Origin: Nocardioides ungokensis
Lineage (GTDB): Bacteria; Actinomycetota; Actinomycetes; Propionibacteriales; Nocardioidaceae
Direction of reading: 5' to 3'
Assembly: GCF_013466985.1 (NCBI RefSeq)
Contig: NZ_CP059164.1
Location: 2,117,001-2,181,000, forward strand
Length of the DNA: 64,000 nt
The position numbers were made by a program, and so were the translations under genes. The notes beneath the pieces were generated by a model, which was not told the DNA's origin, made no database searches, and saw only the letters and a program-made list of their open reading frames with translations. This document shows, one piece after another, positions 39,801 through 48,123 of the stretch (position 1 is its first letter; every line of letters starts with the position of its first letter).

Positions 39801-41431
39801 AAGAGGCCGCGGTCGGGGATGGTGCCGCCGCTGGTCACGGCCAGTCGTTGGGCGCCCGGCCGGCCGGTGAGGGTGCCGGTGACCCGGTCCCACACGATCC
39901 GGGGCCGCAGCTCGGCAAACTCGTCGGAGGGGTAGCGGCCGCTGAGCAGGTCGAGGGTGGCGTCGTACGCCGATCGCGGCAGCTGGGTGAACGGCGCGCT
40001 GCGCTTCACGAGCTCGAAGAGGTCGTCGGCCTGCCAGGCGTCGAGCGCGGTGGCGGCCACCACCTGCTGGGCGAGGACGTCGAGGGGGTTGGCGGGCACC
40101 CGCAGGGACTCGATGTCGCCGCTGCGCATCCGCTCGACCGCGACGGCGGTCTGGGCGAGGTCGCCCCGGTGCTTGGGGAACAGCACGCCGCGGGACACCT
40201 CGCCGACCTGGTGGCCGGCGCGGCCGACGCGCTGCAGGGCGCTGGCCACGCTCGGCGGTGACTCGATCTGGACGACCAGGTCGACGGCACCCATGTCGAT
40301 GCCGAGCTCGAGGCTGCTGGTGGCCACCACGCACGGGAGCCGGCCGCGCTTGAGGTCGTCCTCGATCAGTGCCCGCTGCTCCTTCGACACCGAGCCGTGA
40401 TGGGCCTTGGCGATGACCGTCTCCGCGCCGCTGCTGGCGCCCGACTGGGCCATCACCTGGGCGGGCGGCCCATCGGCCGTCTCGAGGGCCACACCGGCGC
40501 GCTCGGTGGCGATCTCGTTGAGGCGGGCCGTGAGTCGCTCGGCGAGGCGGCGGGAGTTGGCGAAGACGATGGTCGAGCGGTGGGCCTCGACGAGGTCGAC
40601 GACCCGCTCCTCCACGTGCGGCCAGATCGACTGCGCGCGCTGGGGGTCCTCGGAGTCCTCGTCGTAGTCGTCGGGCGCCGTCATGTCCTCGACCGGGACG
40701 ACGACGCGGAGGTCCCACTCCTTCTCCGACGGCGGGGCGACGATCTCGACCGGGGCGGTGCCGCCGAGGAAGCGGGCGACCTCCTCGAGCGGACGCACCG
40801 TCGCGCTGAGGCCGATGCGCTGCGCGGGCCGGGGCAGCAGCGAGTCGAGCCGTTCGAGGGAGACCCCGAGGTGGGCGCCACGCTTGGTGCCGGCGACCGC
40901 GTGCACCTCGTCGACGATCACCGTCTCCACGCCGCGCAGCGACTCGCGCGCCTGGGAGGTGAGCATGAGGAAGAGGGACTCCGGCGTCGTGATGAGGATG
41001 TCGGGCGGCGCCGTGGTGAGCTTGCGGCGCTCCGCGGCCGGGGTGTCGCCCGAGCGCAGGCCGACGGTGACACCGGGGACGCTGGTGCCGAGCCGCTCGG
41101 CGGTGTGGCGGATGCCGGCCAGCGGCGCCCGGAGGTTGCGCTCCACGTCGACCGCGAGGGCCTTGAGCGGCGAGACGTAGAGGACCCGGCAGCGGTGTGA
41201 CCGGTCTTCCGGTGGCGGCGTGGTCATCAGCCGGTCGAGGGACCACAGGAACGCCGAGAGTGTCTTGCCGGACCCTGTCGGCGCGACCACGAGCGCGTGA
41301 CGCCCGGCGCCGATCGCCTCCCACGCGCCGGCCTGGGCGGGGGTGGGCGCGGCGAACGCGGCACCGAACCAGGTGCGCGTCGGCTCACTGAACCTGTCGA
41401 GGACGTCGCTCACGCGAACATCCTTGCTCAT
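36821..41431 (-). CDS. lhr: ATP-dependent helicase Lhr
   Basis: The very large actinobacterial superfamily 2 helicase of 1536 residues, intact. It shows Walker A VVAPTGSGKTLSAFLWSLD (about 47-65), the DEVH box in VIVDEVHAVAGTKRGAH, LSATVRP (motif III) and VQRVGRAGHQVGEVSRG-like motif VI, then a winged-helix region and a long C-terminal extension. In mycobacteria Lhr is a 3'-5' single-stranded DNA translocase in the DNA damage response. The start ATG has a GACTGT box seven nt upstream. nei follows with overlapping frames, which supports a repair operon. Confidence 0.96.
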   Translation of the reverse strand: MSKDVRVSDVLDRFSEPTRTWFGAAFAAPTPAQAGAWEAIGAGRHALVVAPTGSGKTLSAFLWSLDRLMTTPPPEDRSHRCRVLYVSPLKALAVDVERNLRAPLAGIRHTAERLGTSVPGVTVGLRSGDTPAAERRKLTTAPPDILITTPESLFLMLTSQARESLRGVETVIVDEVHAVAGTKRGAHLGVSLERLDSLLPRPAQRIGLSATVRPLEEVARFLGGTAPVEIVAPPSEKEWDLRVVVPVEDMTAPDDYDEDSEDPQRAQSIWPHVEERVVDLVEAHRSTIVFANSRRLAERLTARLNEIATERAGVALETADGPPAQVMAQSGASSGAETVIAKAHHGSVSKEQRALIEDDLKRGRLPCVVATSSLELGIDMGAVDLVVQIESPPSVASALQRVGRAGHQVGEVSRGVLFPKHRGDLAQTAVAVERMRSGDIESLRVPANPLDVLAQQVVAATALDAWQADDLFELVKRSAPFTQLPRSAYDATLDLLSGRYPSDEFAELRPRIVWDRVTGTLTGRPGAQRLAVTSGGTIPDRGLFGVFLVGGEGPGRRVGELDEEMVYESRVGDIFALGATSWRIEDITHDRVLVTPAPGIPGRLPFWKGDALGRPAELGAAIGAFTRELGSLPRDRAIERAQEGGLDEWAAANLVTYLGEQVEATNALPSDRTLLVERFRDELGDWRLVLHSPFGTPVHAPWALAINARLRERYGVDGQAVASDDGIVIRIPDTDAEPPGGDVVVFAAEEIEDLVTQEVGGSALFAARFRECAARALLLPRRDPGRRSPLWQQRQRSAALLEVAVKYPSFPIVLEAVRECLQDVYDLPSLVALMQRVDRRELQVVDVSTTSPSPFARSLLFGYVAQFMYEGDSPIAERRAAALSLDQGLLAELLGRAELRELLDPEVLAEVEAELQRLAPERRARDAEGVADLLRMLGPLTTDEISARSVDGADTVGWLSALRDSRRITVVRMGGEERWCGIEDVGRLRDGLGVPVPPGTPDAFIEPVEDPLADLVSRFARTHGPFTTEQVAARLGLGGAVVRHTLQRLAAHGRVLDGEFRPSGSGSEWCDAEVLRKLRRRSLARLRKEVEPVEPAALSRFLSAWQHITPASGGRGGLRGIDGVLTAIDQLAGCPVPASALEPLVLAARVRDYEPSYLDELTASGEVVWAGHAALPGADGWVSLHLADQAPLTLPEPQPFEHSTLQQAVLDALAPGGAWFFRQLATSVGSTDDTALSAALWELVWAGRISNDTLTPLRALTRSGTPSHRSRRPPPRIRMSATTGGRARMPARSGPPETAGRWALLPEIDADPTRRAHAAAERLLDRHGVVIRGAVVSERVPGGFAAVYKVLSAFEDSGRCRRGYFVSGLGAAQFGTAGAIDRLRTFSEVSTGSGGEGAKPTAVALAATDPANPFGAALPWPVSTASTSKAGAEGSGHRPGRKAGALVVLVDGELTLYVERGGRTLLTWSDDPDLLTPATASLAEAARRGSLGRMTVEKADGEQLLGSGATPLREALQSAGFVSTPRGLRLRTSSGA

Positions 41432-41548
41432 GGCACCGACAGTCCGTCCCGAGCGATCCTCGGGGCTCGGTGTGGTGGCGGATCCCGGTGGGGGCGGGCG
41501 GCGTCGCCTCGCGGTGGGAGGACACTGCTGTGGCGCTGGGGATGCCCC

Positions 41549-41732
41549 GATTGGTCACCAACTGCACGCGCCGGGCCCGGAGATCTGCGGTTGGTGACCA
41601 ATCCGCAACCAACTGCCGCCGACGAGTGGACGTGGTCGGCCCCGACTGCGGCTGCCCCGACTGCAGCTGCGCCGATTGGTCAGGAACTGCACGGTTCGGG
41701 CCCGGAAATCTGCGGTTGGTGACCAATCCGCA
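41549..41732. repeat. Two 59-bp direct repeats, each with paired TTGGTSACCAA palindromes
   Basis: The 310-bp gap between lhr and the M20 peptidase holds two copies (41549-41607 and 41674-41732), about 90% identical. Each carries palindromic arms 40 bp apart: TTGGTCACCAA at 41551-41561 and TTGGTGACCAA at 41591-41601; TTGGTCAGGAA (one arm decayed) at 41676-41686 and TTGGTGACCAA at 41716-41726. No gene is visible in this gap. Confidence 0.8.
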
Positions 41733-41741
41733 GCCCCCGGG

Positions 41742-43073
41742 TCAGCCCAGCAGGTGCCTCGCGAGATCGACGTGGAACTCGACCGAGAGCAGGAGGTCGT
41801 CGATGTGGACCCGCTCGTCGGCGTTGTGGAAGCCGGCGGTGAGCACCTCGGCGGAGGTGGAGCGGAACGGGCTGAAGCCGTACGCCGTGGGGGTGCCGGC
41901 CGCGCGGAGGTAGACCGAGTCGGTGAAGCCGGTGCTCAGCATCGGCAGCAGCGCCGCGTCGTCACCTCTCGCGGCGAGCACGGAGGAGATCGCGGTCATC
42001 AGGTCGGACTCCGGCGGCGAGGCGCTGCCGGCGATCAGCTGCTCGGGCCACTCCAGGTCGTAGGCCAGGTCGGAGCCGAGGCGGGTCCGGACCGCGGCCT
42101 CCACGTCGGCCTCGGTGGTGCCCGGGAGGATCCGGCAGTCCAGCTCCATCGATGCCCGCGCGGGCATCACGTTGCGCTTGGGCGAGCCCACGAGCAGCGT
42201 CGGGGCCATGGTCGTGCCCACCAGCGCGGGCAGCGAGTGCGCGAGCATCGGGTGCAGCGCTGCCGCCCGGGTGACGGCGGTGTCGAGGTCGGTGACCGGC
42301 TCGCCCAGGAGCACCTCGAGCGTGTGGTCCACGAGCGCCGACCGGACCGGCGCCGGCATGCCGCTGCCCACCCGGCGCAGCAGCTCGCCGAGCAGGGGTA
42401 CGGCGTTGTCGCCGACGCTGGGCGTGGAGGCGTGGCCGGCCTCGCCGACGGCGACGACCCGCACCGGGTAGGTGCCCTTCTCGCCGATGCTGATCGTCTG
42501 CACGACGCGTCCGTCGGGCAGCGGCAGCCGCTCGCCGCCGCCCTCGTTGATCGCGAGGTCGGGGCGGATGTCGGGGCGTGCCTCGAGGAGCCAGCGCATC
42601 CCGACGTCGGCCATGCCGTCCTCCTCGTCGGCGACGGCGATCAGCCACAGGTCGCCGCGGGGCCGGAAGCCGGAGCGGGCCAGCTCCACCATGGCCACGG
42701 CGCGTGCGGCCACCTCGTTCTTCATGTCGATCGCACCGCGACCCCAGAGGAAGCCCCCCTCGTCGACGACCGCGTCGAACGGCGGGTGGGTCCAGTCGCG
42801 CGGGTCCGCCGGGACCACGTCGGTGTGCCCGACGAACGCCAGCGACGGCGCCCCACCCGTGCCGGGGATGCGCGCCACCAGGTTGGCGCGGTCGGGGTCG
42901 CGGGCCACCAGCTCGCAGTCGATGCCCGCACCGGCCAGGTAGTCGCGCAGGTACGACGCGGGGCCGGTCTCGTTGCCCGGCTTGCGCCCGAGCGCGGCCT
43001 CGGGTGCGTTGCTGGTGTCGAAGCGGACCAGTGCTCGGGTGACCTCGACGACCTCCTCGTGGAGCGGGTTCAC
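41742..43073 (-). CDS. M20 family dizinc metallopeptidase
   Basis: A 443-residue peptidase/deacylase of the M20 (ArgE/DapE/carboxypeptidase) family. Motifs: LAFVGHTDVVPADP with the first metal His/Asp, WGRGAIDMKNEVAA with the bridging Asp, AVADEEDGMADVGM with catalytic Glu pair, and the lid domain (GEKGTYPVRVVAVGEAGHASTPSVGDNAV). The substrate is not decidable; a dipeptidase or N-acyl amino acid hydrolase is likely. The start is the GTG at 43073, overlapping the S9 peptidase stop by four bases (minus strand), so the two peptidase genes form an operon. Confidence 0.9.
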   Translation of the reverse strand: MNPLHEEVVEVTRALVRFDTSNAPEAALGRKPGNETGPASYLRDYLAGAGIDCELVARDPDRANLVARIPGTGGAPSLAFVGHTDVVPADPRDWTHPPFDAVVDEGGFLWGRGAIDMKNEVAARAVAMVELARSGFRPRGDLWLIAVADEEDGMADVGMRWLLEARPDIRPDLAINEGGGERLPLPDGRVVQTISIGEKGTYPVRVVAVGEAGHASTPSVGDNAVPLLGELLRRVGSGMPAPVRSALVDHTLEVLLGEPVTDLDTAVTRAAALHPMLAHSLPALVGTTMAPTLLVGSPKRNVMPARASMELDCRILPGTTEADVEAAVRTRLGSDLAYDLEWPEQLIAGSASPPESDLMTAISSVLAARGDDAALLPMLSTGFTDSVYLRAAGTPTAYGFSPFRSTSAEVLTAGFHNADERVHIDDLLLSVEFHVDLARHLLG

Positions 43074-45211
43074 GAGGCGGACCCTCCCACACCGAGCCGG
43101 TCGAGCACCCACGCCAGCACCTCGGCCTCGTAGGCCAGGTGCCCGAAGCGCCCCGAGGGGCCGACGTGCGCGCCGGCTCCGAGCTCGCAGCGGAAGACAC
43201 ACCGCGGGGACCACTCCGGGTCGGTGGCCCGCAGCGCCGCCACCCACTTGGCCGGCTCGTGAACCATCACCCGGGGATCGTGGACCGCGCCGGTGACCAG
43301 CAGGTCCGGGCGCCCACCCGCGGGCGGCAGGTTGTCGTAGGGGGAGTAGGCCAGCATCCAGTCGAAGTCCGCGCGCCGGCGAGGGTCCCCCCACTCGTCC
43401 CACTCGTTGACGGTCAGCGGGATCGAGGCGTCGAGCATCGTCGTCACCACGTCCACGAACGGCACCTCGGCCACCACCGCGCGCCACCGGTCGGGGCGCT
43501 GGCTGAGCACGGCGCCCTGGAGGAGCCCGCCGGCACTGAGCCCGCGCGTGGCCAGCCGATCTCCGTCGACGAGGCCCGCGAGCCCGTCGGCCACCGCGGC
43601 GTGGTCGCCGAACGTGTGCTGCTTGTGCTCGAGCCGCCCGTCGAGCCACCACCGCCGTCCGCCCTCGCCGCCACCCCGGACGTGCGCGTGCACGAAGACG
43701 ACGCCGCGGTCCAGCAGGCTCGGCAGCGCCGGGTCCCACTCGGGCTCGAAGGTGTACTCATAGGCGCCGTAGCCGTACAGCAGCGCCGGCGCCGTACCGT
43801 CCAGCGGCGTGTCCCGGTGGCGCACGACGGTGGCCGGCACCGTCACCCCGTCGGGTGCCGGGAGGGCGTGCCGCTGGGTCACGTAGCGCGACGGGTCGTG
43901 CCCGGGTGCCTCCTGGCGGAGCACGTCGGCCACGTCACCGGTGGCCAGGTCGACGTCGGCCCAGACAGGTGGCTCGACGTGCGCGCGGTCGACGACCCGC
44001 ACCGTCGTGGCGTCGTACGCCGTGTTGCGGGCCAGGTGGACGGCCCCACCGGGGAAGCGGCTGCGCACCACCGGCCCCGGGCCGGCGAGGTCGTCGGCCG
44101 GCACGACACGGAGCCGGTGCTCGAAGTCGGCGCGGTGGGACATCACCACGTGGCCCTCGAGCGCATCGACGCGCTCCAGCCGCTCCGCGGGGTCCTCGGC
44201 CCGGACCTCGTGCCAGCTGCCGTGGTCCTGCTCGTGCTCCAGGGGCACCGGGCAGGCGACGAGGCGGAACTCGACGGCGTCGTCGTTCGTCACGAGCAGC
44301 AGCCGTCCCGGGCCGTCCGCTTCCCGCTGGTGCTCGGCGCGGTAGACGACGCCGGGGCGGCGGCCCCCGGCCGAGCGGGGCGGGGACTCGGGGGCGTGGG
44401 CGTCGACGACCCAGGTCTCGCCGGTGTCGCGGCTCTCGGCGAGGATCAGCAGCACGTCGCCGCTGCGGGCGGACCGCAGCGTGAGCTCGAACCGCTCGTC
44501 CGGCTCGGCCAGCACCCGCACGTCCTGCGACGCCGGGGTCCCGAGCCGGTGGCGCCAGATCTCGTGCGGCCGGTAGGCCTCGTCGTGGACGGTGTAGAAG
44601 AACCACCGCGAGTCGGCGCTCCACCCCCCGCCGTAGTAGCTGCGGGGCACCACGTCGTCGAGGTCGGCGCCCGTGCGCAGGTCGCGGAAGCGCAACTCGA
44701 AGACCTCGTCGCCGGTGGTGTCGACGGAGTAGGCGAGCACGTCCTCGTCGGGGCTGACCAGGGTCACGCCGAGGTCCAGGTACCCGCTGTCGTCGGCCAG
44801 CGAGCCGATGTCGAGAACAACCTCCACTTCTACCGCAGGGTTACGGATTTCGTGGCCCGGCGCCCCAGATGACGTCGGAATCGGTCTCGAAACGGTCTCG
44901 TTACCGTTGATTTCCCTGACCAACTGACCGTAGTCACTTCCCGCGAGGTGCCGGTTGTAGTAGGAACACCTCGAACGCCGCCACGTTGGCGACACGTCGG
45001 TGGGTGGTACTCGGGACACCATCTCGGCCCGCAGGGTGGAGACGAGGGAGTGCAGATGCGCACAGGCAGAGTCGTAGTACCCCCGCTCGGCAGCCAGGTG
45101 CTCCGTCAGCTCTGGCGACGCGTGACCCATCCAGGCGTAGGGATCGGGGCGCGGCACGCCGTGCTCGCGATGCTCGAACGCCTCACGTCGCGCCTCAGGA
45201 GGACGGGTCAC
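43070..45211 (-). CDS. S9 family peptidase (oligopeptidase B-like)
   Basis: A prolyl-oligopeptidase-family serine peptidase of 713 residues. The N-terminal propeller starts with RREAFEHREHGVPRPDPYAWM and runs through ADSRWFFYTVHDEAYRPHEIWRH. The C-terminal alpha/beta hydrolase has ALLYGYGAYEYTFEPEW, VHAHVRGGGEGGRRWW and the nucleophile Ser in RGLSAGGLLQGAV; DPRVMVHEPAKWV and GAGAHVGPSGRF supply the Asp and His regions. I chose the GTG at 45211 because TACGTT lies exactly seven nt upstream. A small N-terminal stretch (about 44820-45000) is less typical than the rest. It overlaps the 5' end of the divergent binding-protein gene by 42 bp. Confidence 0.85.
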   Translation of the reverse strand: MTRPPEARREAFEHREHGVPRPDPYAWMGHASPELTEHLAAERGYYDSACAHLHSLVSTLRAEMVSRVPPTDVSPTWRRSRCSYYNRHLAGSDYGQLVREINGNETVSRPIPTSSGAPGHEIRNPAVEVEVVLDIGSLADDSGYLDLGVTLVSPDEDVLAYSVDTTGDEVFELRFRDLRTGADLDDVVPRSYYGGGWSADSRWFFYTVHDEAYRPHEIWRHRLGTPASQDVRVLAEPDERFELTLRSARSGDVLLILAESRDTGETWVVDAHAPESPPRSAGGRRPGVVYRAEHQREADGPGRLLLVTNDDAVEFRLVACPVPLEHEQDHGSWHEVRAEDPAERLERVDALEGHVVMSHRADFEHRLRVVPADDLAGPGPVVRSRFPGGAVHLARNTAYDATTVRVVDRAHVEPPVWADVDLATGDVADVLRQEAPGHDPSRYVTQRHALPAPDGVTVPATVVRHRDTPLDGTAPALLYGYGAYEYTFEPEWDPALPSLLDRGVVFVHAHVRGGGEGGRRWWLDGRLEHKQHTFGDHAAVADGLAGLVDGDRLATRGLSAGGLLQGAVLSQRPDRWRAVVAEVPFVDVVTTMLDASIPLTVNEWDEWGDPRRRADFDWMLAYSPYDNLPPAGGRPDLLVTGAVHDPRVMVHEPAKWVAALRATDPEWSPRCVFRCELGAGAHVGPSGRFGHLAYEAEVLAWVLDRLGVGGSAS

Positions 45212-47080
45212 GGCAGTCAACGTACCCCCGCGCGGGCCCTGGCCGCGGCGGCGCTGGTCATCGCGTTCCTGACGCCCGGGATCGCCCTGACCGGGTCGTC
45301 GACGCCCGCGGCCGCGGCCGACAAGACGACCTTCACGGTGGGCTTCGTGAGCGAGGTCGACTCGTTCAACCCGTTCCTCGGCTTCCAGTCGGAGTCCTAC
45401 GAGGCCTGGGCGCTCACCTACGACCTGATGATCAACTACTCGATGAAGGACATGTCCCCCGAGCCGGGCCTGGCGACGAAGTGGTCCACCTCGGACAACG
45501 GGCTGACCTGGACCTTCGACATCCGCAGCGGGGTGAAGTGGTCCGACGGACAGCCCCTGACCGCGCGCGACATCGCCTTCACCTACAACCGCGTCCTCAG
45601 CGGCCCGCCCTGGTCCACCAACTGGGCGTCCTACCTCAAGGGCGTGACGTCCGTGACCGCGCCGGACGCCACGCACGTGGTGCTGAAGCTGAACAAGCCC
45701 AACAGCGTCCTCCCGCTGCTCCCGATCCCGATCGTGCCCGAGCACATCTGGAAGAACGTCAGCGACTCAGAGGCCAAGTCCTACTCCGCCGAGCCCAAGA
45801 ACGGCCAGCCGGTGGTGGGCTCGGGCCCGTTCCGCTTCGTCGAGGGGACCGCGGGCGGCTCGACGTACCGCTTCGAGAAGAACCCCGACTACTGGGGCGG
45901 CACCCCCCACATCGACGAGGTCGTCTTCCGGATCTACAAGAGCGCGGACCCGATGGTGCAGGCGCTGATCAAGGGCGAGATCGACTTCGCCGAGGACATC
46001 TCGCCCCTCCAGGTCAAGTCGCTGCAGGGCCAGCCGGGCATCACGGCCCACAACGGCAACGGGGTCCTGTTCGACGAGATCGCGTTCAACACCGGCTCCG
46101 TCGACACCAAGACCGGCAAGCCGATCGGGGACCCCAACCCCGCGGTGCTGGACCCGAAGTTCCGCCAGGCCCTCGGGTACGCGATCGACCACGACCAGCT
46201 CGTCCGGAAGGTCTACCAGGGTGCGGGACTCCCGGGGGACACGATCATCCCGCCCTCCTATCCCAACTGGAAGTGGAACCCGCCCCCGGACCAGGCGTTC
46301 AGCTTCGATCTGGAGAAGGCGGGGCAGCTGCTCGACGCGGCGGGCTACAAGAAGGGGTCGGACGGGCTGCGGACGATGCCGGACGGCTCCCCGATCGGCA
46401 CCATCCGGCTCGCTGCGCGCAGCGACTCCTCCGCGGACACCTCGGTCAACACCATGGACTACTTCAAGGAGTGGCTCGCCGACCTCGGCATCAAGGCCGA
46501 GGTGGTGACCTACACCTCGGGCCGGCTCACCGAGGTGATCCTCGACGGCAACTTCGACGCCTTCCAGTGGGACTGGTACGTCGAGCCGGACCCGGACGGC
46601 ATGCTGAACATCATGACCTGCGGGCAGCGCGGGGGCTCGTCGGACTCGTGGTACTGCAACAAGAAGTACGACGCCCTCTACGCCAAGCAGCACAGCGAGC
46701 AGGACCTCGCGAAGCGCGAGGCCGAGGTCAAGCAGATGCAGCAGATCCTCTACACGGACTCGCCGTACCTGGTCACCGTGTATCCCACCACCGGTGAGGC
46801 CGTGCGCAGCGACAAGTTCGCCTGCTTCCAGCCCCAGCCGGACCCCGGGGGCGTCTGGCTCGTCCAGTACGGCGCGCACAACTACATCAATGCCCGCCCG
46901 GCCGACCAGGCCGGCAACTGCGACGGTGTCGCCAGCGCCATCGGAGCCACCAAGGCGGCGGACAGCGGCGGAGCGAGCAGCGGCTTCTGGATCGGGGCAG
47001 GCATCGCCGTCGTCGTGCTCATCGCAGCCGGAGGTTTCGTCCTGATCCGCCGCCGCTCCACGGTCGGCGAGCGCGAATGA
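45170..47080 (+). CDS. ABC transporter substrate-binding protein (peptide/nickel type) with C-terminal membrane anchor
   Basis: A 636-residue SBP_bac_5 family protein (DppA/OppA type), the receptor of the importer that follows. A twin-Arg-rich N-terminus and hydrophobic stretch (ARALAAAALVIAFLTPGIALTG) form an export signal without a lipobox Cys. The binding domain has FVSEVDSFNPFLGFQSESYEAWALTYD, PEPGLATKWSTSDNGLTWTFDIRSGVKWSDGQPLTARD and GYAIDHDQLVRKVYQGAG. The end carries a linker (ADSGGASSG) and a membrane helix (FWIGAGIAVVVLIAAGGFVLIRRR), an unusual anchor for this family. The start at 45170 (MLERLTSRLRR) is my choice; GTG 45161 is possible. It is first in a tight five-gene ABC operon. 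Confidence 0.9.
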   Translation: MLERLTSRLRRTGHGSQRTPARALAAAALVIAFLTPGIALTGSSTPAAAADKTTFTVGFVSEVDSFNPFLGFQSESYEAWALTYDLMINYSMKDMSPEPGLATKWSTSDNGLTWTFDIRSGVKWSDGQPLTARDIAFTYNRVLSGPPWSTNWASYLKGVTSVTAPDATHVVLKLNKPNSVLPLLPIPIVPEHIWKNVSDSEAKSYSAEPKNGQPVVGSGPFRFVEGTAGGSTYRFEKNPDYWGGTPHIDEVVFRIYKSADPMVQALIKGEIDFAEDISPLQVKSLQGQPGITAHNGNGVLFDEIAFNTGSVDTKTGKPIGDPNPAVLDPKFRQALGYAIDHDQLVRKVYQGAGLPGDTIIPPSYPNWKWNPPPDQAFSFDLEKAGQLLDAAGYKKGSDGLRTMPDGSPIGTIRLAARSDSSADTSVNTMDYFKEWLADLGIKAEVVTYTSGRLTEVILDGNFDAFQWDWYVEPDPDGMLNIMTCGQRGGSSDSWYCNKKYDALYAKQHSEQDLAKREAEVKQMQQILYTDSPYLVTVYPTTGEAVRSDKFACFQPQPDPGGVWLVQYGAHNYINARPADQAGNCDGVASAIGATKAADSGGASSGFWIGAGIAVVVLIAAGGFVLIRRRSTVGERE

Positions 47081-48123
47081 CCCTGGCCACCAACCCGTCC
47101 GTCGCCGAGGCCGCCGAGGAGGTCGAGACCAGTCGGCGGCACCGCAGCTACGGCCGGTACGTCCTCGGCAAGGTGCTCGGTTCCCTGGCCAGCCTGGCGT
47201 TCGTCCTCGTGGTGAACTTCTTCCTGTTCCGGGTGCTGCCGGGTGACCCGGCACGCAACCTGTCGCGGGGGCGGTTCGTCAGCAAGGGGCAGTTGGCGGC
47301 GTTCAACAAGACCTACGGGCTCGACCAGTCGGTGCCCCAGCAGTTCCTGACCTACCTCAACAACACTCTTCACGGCGACCTGGGCATCTCGATCAAGTAC
47401 CGCGTCCCGGTCTCGCAGCTCATCCTGGACCGGCTGTGGCCGACGCTGCTGCTGGTCGGCACCTCCACGATCCTGGCGGCGATCATCGGGGTCTGGCTCG
47501 GCATCCGGGGCGCGTGGAAGCGGGGAGGGGCGTTCGACAAGGCCTCCACCGGCACGTCTCTGACGCTCTACTCGATGCCGGAGTGGTGGCTGGGGCTGCT
47601 GCTGATCGCGGTCTTCGCTGTCGGCTGGGGCCCGATCCCCGGGATCTTCCCGACCGGCGGGTTGCACTCGGTCGACGCGCAACCGGGCACCCTGTCCGGG
47701 GTCCTCGACACCGCCTGGCACCTGACGCTGCCGGTCATCACGCTGACGCTTGCCTACCTCGCCGACTACTCGCTGATCATGCGCAGCTCGCTGCTCGACG
47801 AGCTCGGAGAGGACTACCTGACGACCGCCAGGGCCAAGGGGCTGCGTGACATCGTGGTGCGCAACCGGCACGCCGTGCCGAACGCGCTGCTGCCGACCAC
47901 GACGGTGATCGCCCTGAGCATCGGCTTCGTGGTGTCCGGGGCGATCACCATCGAGACGGTGTTCTCGATCCCCGGCCTAGGACTGCTGGGGGTCGACGCG
48001 CTGGAGACCCCCGACTTCTGGGTGCTGCAGGGGACCTTCATGGTCGCCTCGGCCGGCGTCATCGCGGCCAACCTGGTGGCCAACCTGCTCTACGGCCTCC
48101 TCGACCCGCGGGTGCGCACGTGA
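47077..48123 (+). CDS. ABC transporter permease, DppB type
   Basis: A 348-residue inner-membrane subunit of the peptide/nickel importer. It has an N-terminal helix (VLGSLASLAFVLVVNFFLFRVLPGDPARNL, the DppB start motif), five further helices and the EAA loop LLDELGEDYLTTARAKGLRDIVVRNRHAVPNAL that contacts the ATPases. The ATG overlaps the binding-protein stop by four bases. It pairs with the DppC-type permease that follows. Confidence 0.93.
   Translation: MTLATNPSVAEAAEEVETSRRHRSYGRYVLGKVLGSLASLAFVLVVNFFLFRVLPGDPARNLSRGRFVSKGQLAAFNKTYGLDQSVPQQFLTYLNNTLHGDLGISIKYRVPVSQLILDRLWPTLLLVGTSTILAAIIGVWLGIRGAWKRGGAFDKASTGTSLTLYSMPEWWLGLLLIAVFAVGWGPIPGIFPTGGLHSVDAQPGTLSGVLDTAWHLTLPVITLTLAYLADYSLIMRSSLLDELGEDYLTTARAKGLRDIVVRNRHAVPNALLPTTTVIALSIGFVVSGAITIETVFSIPGLGLLGVDALETPDFWVLQGTFMVASAGVIAANLVANLLYGLLDPRVRT

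Noticed and set aside
36812..40261. Very long open frame on the plus strand opposite lhr (over 1100 codons)
   Set aside because: It is a shadow of lhr caused by high GC; the composition is low-complexity Arg/Gly/Ala with no domain, while lhr is canonical on the other strand.
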